Shown here piece after piece: positions 59,700 to 62,753 of a DNA stretch of 62,753 nucleotides. Made by a program: the position numbers and the translations under genes. The stretch lies in assembly GCA_030604905.1 (NCBI GenBank), contig JAUVVA010000007.1, forward strand, positions 1 to 62,753. Reading direction: 5' to 3'. Within the stretch, counting starts at the first letter, position 1, and every line of letters begins with the position of its first letter. The stretch comes from Verrucomicrobiota bacterium. GTDB lineage: Bacteria; Verrucomicrobiota; Verrucomicrobiia; Opitutales; Opitutaceae. The notes under the pieces were generated by a model. The model saw only the letters and a list, made by a program, of their open reading frames with translations. It made no database searches and had not been told where the DNA came from.

Positions 59700-62656
59700 G
59701 CGGGGCCGGCGGTGATGGTGAAGAGGATCGCGCGTTCGGGGGAGAGGAAGGCGGCGGCGAGGGCGTCGAGCTCGGCCTCGGTGATGGCCTCGTGGTCGGC
59801 GTAGCGGTCGCGCGCGCGGTCGAGGCGCCAGGGGTGCTCCTGCGAGGAGGCGAGGACGGTGTTGAGCCAGTAGGCGTTGCTGCGCTCGGTCTCGCGCAGG
59901 CGGGTGAGGATGGGGAGGCGGGCGCGCTCCAGCTCTTCTTGCGTGACGCCGTTGGCGGCGAGGTCGGCGGCGGCCTCGAGGATGGCTGGGCGCACGCGCT
60001 CGGCCTCGGCGGGGTCGAGCGTCACCCGGGCGAGGATAAAACCGTAGTCGTGGAAGGTGTCGCTCGGCGCGCTGCCGGCCACGGGGCTGTAGCTGCCGCC
60101 CAATTCTTCGCGCACGGTGCGGCGCAGGCGGTCGGAGAAGACCTCGGCGAGCAGGGAGAGGCGACGGGCTCGGAAGATGTCGCGGGCGTCGGCGGTGGGC
60201 CAGTAGAAGGCGAAGACTTTTTTCGGCACGGAGGCGGTGACGCCGAGCTGGTGCTCGCCGGGAGGCGCGGTGCGCACGGCGCGCAGCTCGTCGAGGGCGG
60301 GCCGGGGCTCGCGCGGGGGCAGGGTGCCGAGGGTCGCGGCGACGGCGGCGATGGTGGCCTCGAGGTCGAGATCGCCGACGAGGCTCAGCTCGATGGGGCC
60401 GGAGGCGAGCTGGGGCGAGAGCCAGGCGCGGAGCTCGTCGAGCGTGCGGGCGAGGGCGTCCTCGCGGCGGGGCACGCCGAAGCGGTGATCGCCGGAGGCG
60501 AGAATGCGCGGCACCTCCATGCTGAGCGGGCCGGAGGGATCGGAGGCGAGGCGGGTGAAAAAGGGCTCCATGCGGCGGCGCGCGATCAGCTCGGCCTCGG
60601 GGCGGTAGCCGGGGTCGGAGAGGTGGGCGGCGAGGAGCTGGAGCTGGAGCGTGAGGTCGGCGGGCGTGGTCTGGCCGGTGAAGAGGAAGGCGTCGTCGCC
60701 GACGCTGAAGCCGACGCCGACGTTGCGACCGGCGAGGATGCGGCGCAGCTCGTCCTCGGAGTGTTGGCCCAGGCCGCCGGCGGTGAAGGCGGCGCCGGCG
60801 AAGAAGGCAAGGCCGGGCCGCGAGGCGGGCTCAGTGAGCTGGCCGGTGCCCACGCGGGCGCGCAGGCCGATGGTGCCGGCCTCGAACTCGGTGCGCTTGA
60901 GGTTGAGGCGGACGCCGTTGGCGAAGACGAGCTGGGTGACGCCGAGGTCGGCGATGTCGTTGCGCGAGGCGATCTCGCCGACGGGGCCGAAGTCGGTGTA
61001 GGCCCAGGCGGCGTCCTCGCGCTCGGCGGGCGGGGCGACCTCGGTGGCGGCTGCGGCGCGATGGGCCTCGGCCATGGCGGCGAGGGCGGCCTCGGGGGAG
61101 CCGAGATCGCTGTTGCCAAAGACGCCGACGAGCAGGCCGCCGGCGGAGCGCCAGGCCTCGGTGAAGGCGGCGAGGAGGTCGGCGGGGCTCACGGTGTCGA
61201 GCGCGGGCCCGAAGAGGGCGAGGTCGGCGGCGGGGCTGGTGGGCACGGTGCCCTCAAGGAAGGCGTCGACGAGCTGGTCGGTGCGCTGGTCGGAGCGGCG
61301 GGTGGGGTCGGTGCGTTGGGCTTGTTCGAGGCCGTTGCGGAATTCGGCGACGGCTTCGCGGAGCTCGGAGGCTTGGAAACCGTGCAGCAGGGCGCGGCGG
61401 AGCTCCTGTTCGCCGACGCGGAGGGTCTCGGCCCATTTGCCGGGGCGGGAGGTGAGGGAGAGCGCCACGGCGTCGAAGACGGCGGGGAAGGAGCTGTCGC
61501 CGACGGAGGCGCGCACGAAGGGGGCGTCCTCGGATTTGGCGAGCTCGGCGAGGCGGCGGTTGAGGATGGAGAAGGCGAGTTCGCGGGGGAGGAGGGCGAG
61601 GCGGCGCGCGGAGGTGTCGGGCGAGAGGTCGGCGGGGCGGACGACGCGGAAGGAGACGGTGGTGGCGCTGGCCTCGGGCTCGTGGTGGTGACCGAAGCGC
61701 ACGGGGGCGCGGGCGGGGTCGGCCCGGTCTTCGGCGGCCTGGGCGGCGGCGGGATCGGCGGCGTAGGCGAGCGGCAGCCCGAAGTCGGGCGTGGGGCGGG
61801 CGGGGCCGAGGTCGGTGAGCGGGGCGAAGGCGTCGTGGAGCGGCTGGCGGAAGGCCTCGGCGTCGAGGTCGCCGACGGCGATCACGGCGATGCGTTCGGG
61901 GCGATACCAGGTGTGGAAGAAGTCGACGAAGTCGTCGCGCTGCGCCTGGCGGATGACGGATTCGAGGCCGATGGGCAGGCGCTCGGGGAGGAGGGTGCCG
62001 GCGAAGAAGAACTGGTAGCTGGCGACGACGGAGCGGTAGTCGGCGGAATCGCGGGCGAGCTTTTCGGAGAGGATGATGCCGCGTTCGCGTTCGATTTCCT
62101 CGGGGAGGAGGAGCATGCGCCCGGCGAAGTCGGCGAGCACGCGGAAGCCCTCGGCGACCGTCTCGGGTCGCAGGTCGGGCAGCTCGATCATGTAGACGGT
62201 GCGGTCGAAGGAGGTGTAGGCGTTGGTATCGCCCCCGAAGTTCATGCCGAGGCGTTGGAAATACTCGATGAGGGTGCCGGCGGGGTAGTTCTCGGTGCCG
62301 TTGAAGGCCATGTGTTCGAGGTAGTGGGCGAGGCCGCGCTGCCGCTCGGTTTCGTGGAGGGAGCCGGCGGCGACGACGAGGCGGAGGGAGGCGCGGCCAC
62401 GGGGCTCGGGGTTGGCGCGGAGGGCGTAGCGCACGCCGTTGGGCAATTGGCCGAAGAGGAGGGCGGGGTCGGGCTGGAGATCGGTGCTGCTCGGCGCGGG
62501 CGGGAAGAGCAGGGCGGGGCGGGGGCCGTGCGTCGGCGCCGAGGGGGCCGCGGTGGCACCTGGAGCGGGCGCGGCGGGCGAGGAGCCGAAAGCGGGGTGG
62601 GCGAGGGCGAGGCCGCAGAGGAGGGCGAGGCGGGCGAGCAGGAAGGGAAGTCGCAT
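59690..62656 (-). CDS. M16-family zinc metalloprotease
   Basis: A 988-residue exported peptidase (pitrilysin/PqqL type) from ATG 62656 with a signal peptide (MRLPFLLARLALLCGLALAH). The catalytic domain near residue 120 has the inverted zinc motif GLAHYLEHMAFNG (His-x-x-Glu-His), with a downstream Glu in the segment ERERGIILSEK. Three further M16 domains fill the rest, including the C-terminal LRRTVREELGGSYSPVAG, the typical Arg-Tyr segment. It is a full four-domain protein in one chain. A start seven codons upstream is possible. The gene's 3' end is partly duplicated in the tandem repeats that follow. Confidence 0.92.
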   Translation of the reverse strand: MRLPFLLARLALLCGLALAHPAFGSSPAAPAPGATAAPSAPTHGPRPALLFPPAPSSTDLQPDPALLFGQLPNGVRYALRANPEPRGRASLRLVVAAGSLHETERQRGLAHYLEHMAFNGTENYPAGTLIEYFQRLGMNFGGDTNAYTSFDRTVYMIELPDLRPETVAEGFRVLADFAGRMLLLPEEIERERGIILSEKLARDSADYRSVVASYQFFFAGTLLPERLPIGLESVIRQAQRDDFVDFFHTWYRPERIAVIAVGDLDAEAFRQPLHDAFAPLTDLGPARPTPDFGLPLAYAADPAAAQAAEDRADPARAPVRFGHHHEPEASATTVSFRVVRPADLSPDTSARRLALLPRELAFSILNRRLAELAKSEDAPFVRASVGDSSFPAVFDAVALSLTSRPGKWAETLRVGEQELRRALLHGFQASELREAVAEFRNGLEQAQRTDPTRRSDQRTDQLVDAFLEGTVPTSPAADLALFGPALDTVSPADLLAAFTEAWRSAGGLLVGVFGNSDLGSPEAALAAMAEAHRAAAATEVAPPAEREDAAWAYTDFGPVGEIASRNDIADLGVTQLVFANGVRLNLKRTEFEAGTIGLRARVGTGQLTEPASRPGLAFFAGAAFTAGGLGQHSEDELRRILAGRNVGVGFSVGDDAFLFTGQTTPADLTLQLQLLAAHLSDPGYRPEAELIARRRMEPFFTRLASDPSGPLSMEVPRILASGDHRFGVPRREDALARTLDELRAWLSPQLASGPIELSLVGDLDLEATIAAVAATLGTLPPREPRPALDELRAVRTAPPGEHQLGVTASVPKKVFAFYWPTADARDIFRARRLSLLAEVFSDRLRRTVREELGGSYSPVAGSAPSDTFHDYGFILARVTLDPAEAERVRPAILEAAADLAANGVTQEELERARLPILTRLRETERSNAYWLNTVLASSQEHPWRLDRARDRYADHEAITEAELDALAAAFLSPERAILFTITAGPATP

Positions 62657-62753
62657 GGGGAGAGGAAAATGACGCATCGCGCGGAGCGGATGTCGAATGC
62701 GCAAAGACCCGGGAAAGGGCTCCGGGTGCCATGGAAGGCACGGGAGGGGAAGG

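Overview
This is a very GC-rich (about 70%) chromosomal window, probably from a member of the Verrucomicrobia close to the Opitutaceae. That placement is inference. It rests on two secreted PEP-CTERM proteins with autotransporter-type beta-strand repeats, several Verrucomicrobia-type conserved unknowns, a two-module ThyX-like protein and the style of the intergenic repeats. About 48 protein genes, one tRNA gene and one 6S-like RNA gene are supported. I see no phage, insertion sequence, CRISPR array or rRNA operon.

Layout. (1) 1-2.3 kb: the 3' end of proS overlaps clpS, which overlaps a DUF2017-like gene; then a metal-binding membrane protein and a 6S-like RNA with its own promoter and terminator. 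(2) 2.3-6.1 kb, minus strand: a formylglycine-generating enzyme, a TPR-like exported protein and an ABC-type solute-binding protein. (3) 6.1-8.1 kb: a compact ydbH-ynbE-ydbL cluster, linked in enterobacteria to phospholipid traffic between the membranes. (4) 8.1-11 kb: two radical SAM enzymes, an anaerobic sulfatase-maturase-like protein and HemN. (5) 11-19 kb: small exported proteins, an exported WYL-like protein, an EEP-family hydrolase, the ThyX-like protein, a DUF374 acyltransferase, an H1-like/carbohydrate-binding fusion, an FAD oxidoreductase and tRNA-Ala(CGC). (6) 19-30 kb: Ppx/GppA phosphatase, a large secreted protein with a decayed C25-like fold, the first PEP-CTERM protein with a TPR membrane protein, MarR and a DUF2339 protein. 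(7) 30-39 kb: two NTF2-like paralogues, hisB, hisH, rarA, a PhoD-type phosphatase, AMP nucleosidase and a cNMP-binding/PP2C protein. (8) 39-43.6 kb: a giant lectin/beta-strand-repeat PEP-CTERM protein. (9) 43.6-62.7 kb: a DUF3568-like protein, birA, nadC, a double-kinase hybrid sensor, a Gfo/Idh/MocA oxidoreductase, def, two unknown membrane proteins, rpmG, katG and an M16 protease.

Themes. Envelope biology dominates: lipid transport, surface adhesins, exported enzymes and sulfatase maturation by both an oxygen-dependent and an oxygen-independent route, with no sulfatase in view. Intergenic DNA is unusually structured. There are arrays with 7-bp periodicity, dyads with 9-bp periodicity, two copies of a GATCGGTGCC hairpin between convergent genes, and a triplicated 150-bp unit carrying perfect palindromes upstream of katG. 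A 20-bp dyad, ATAGGCC-N6-GGYCTAT, occurs upstream of both PEP-CTERM genes and nowhere else that I noticed, so it is a candidate shared operator for the surface-protein genes.
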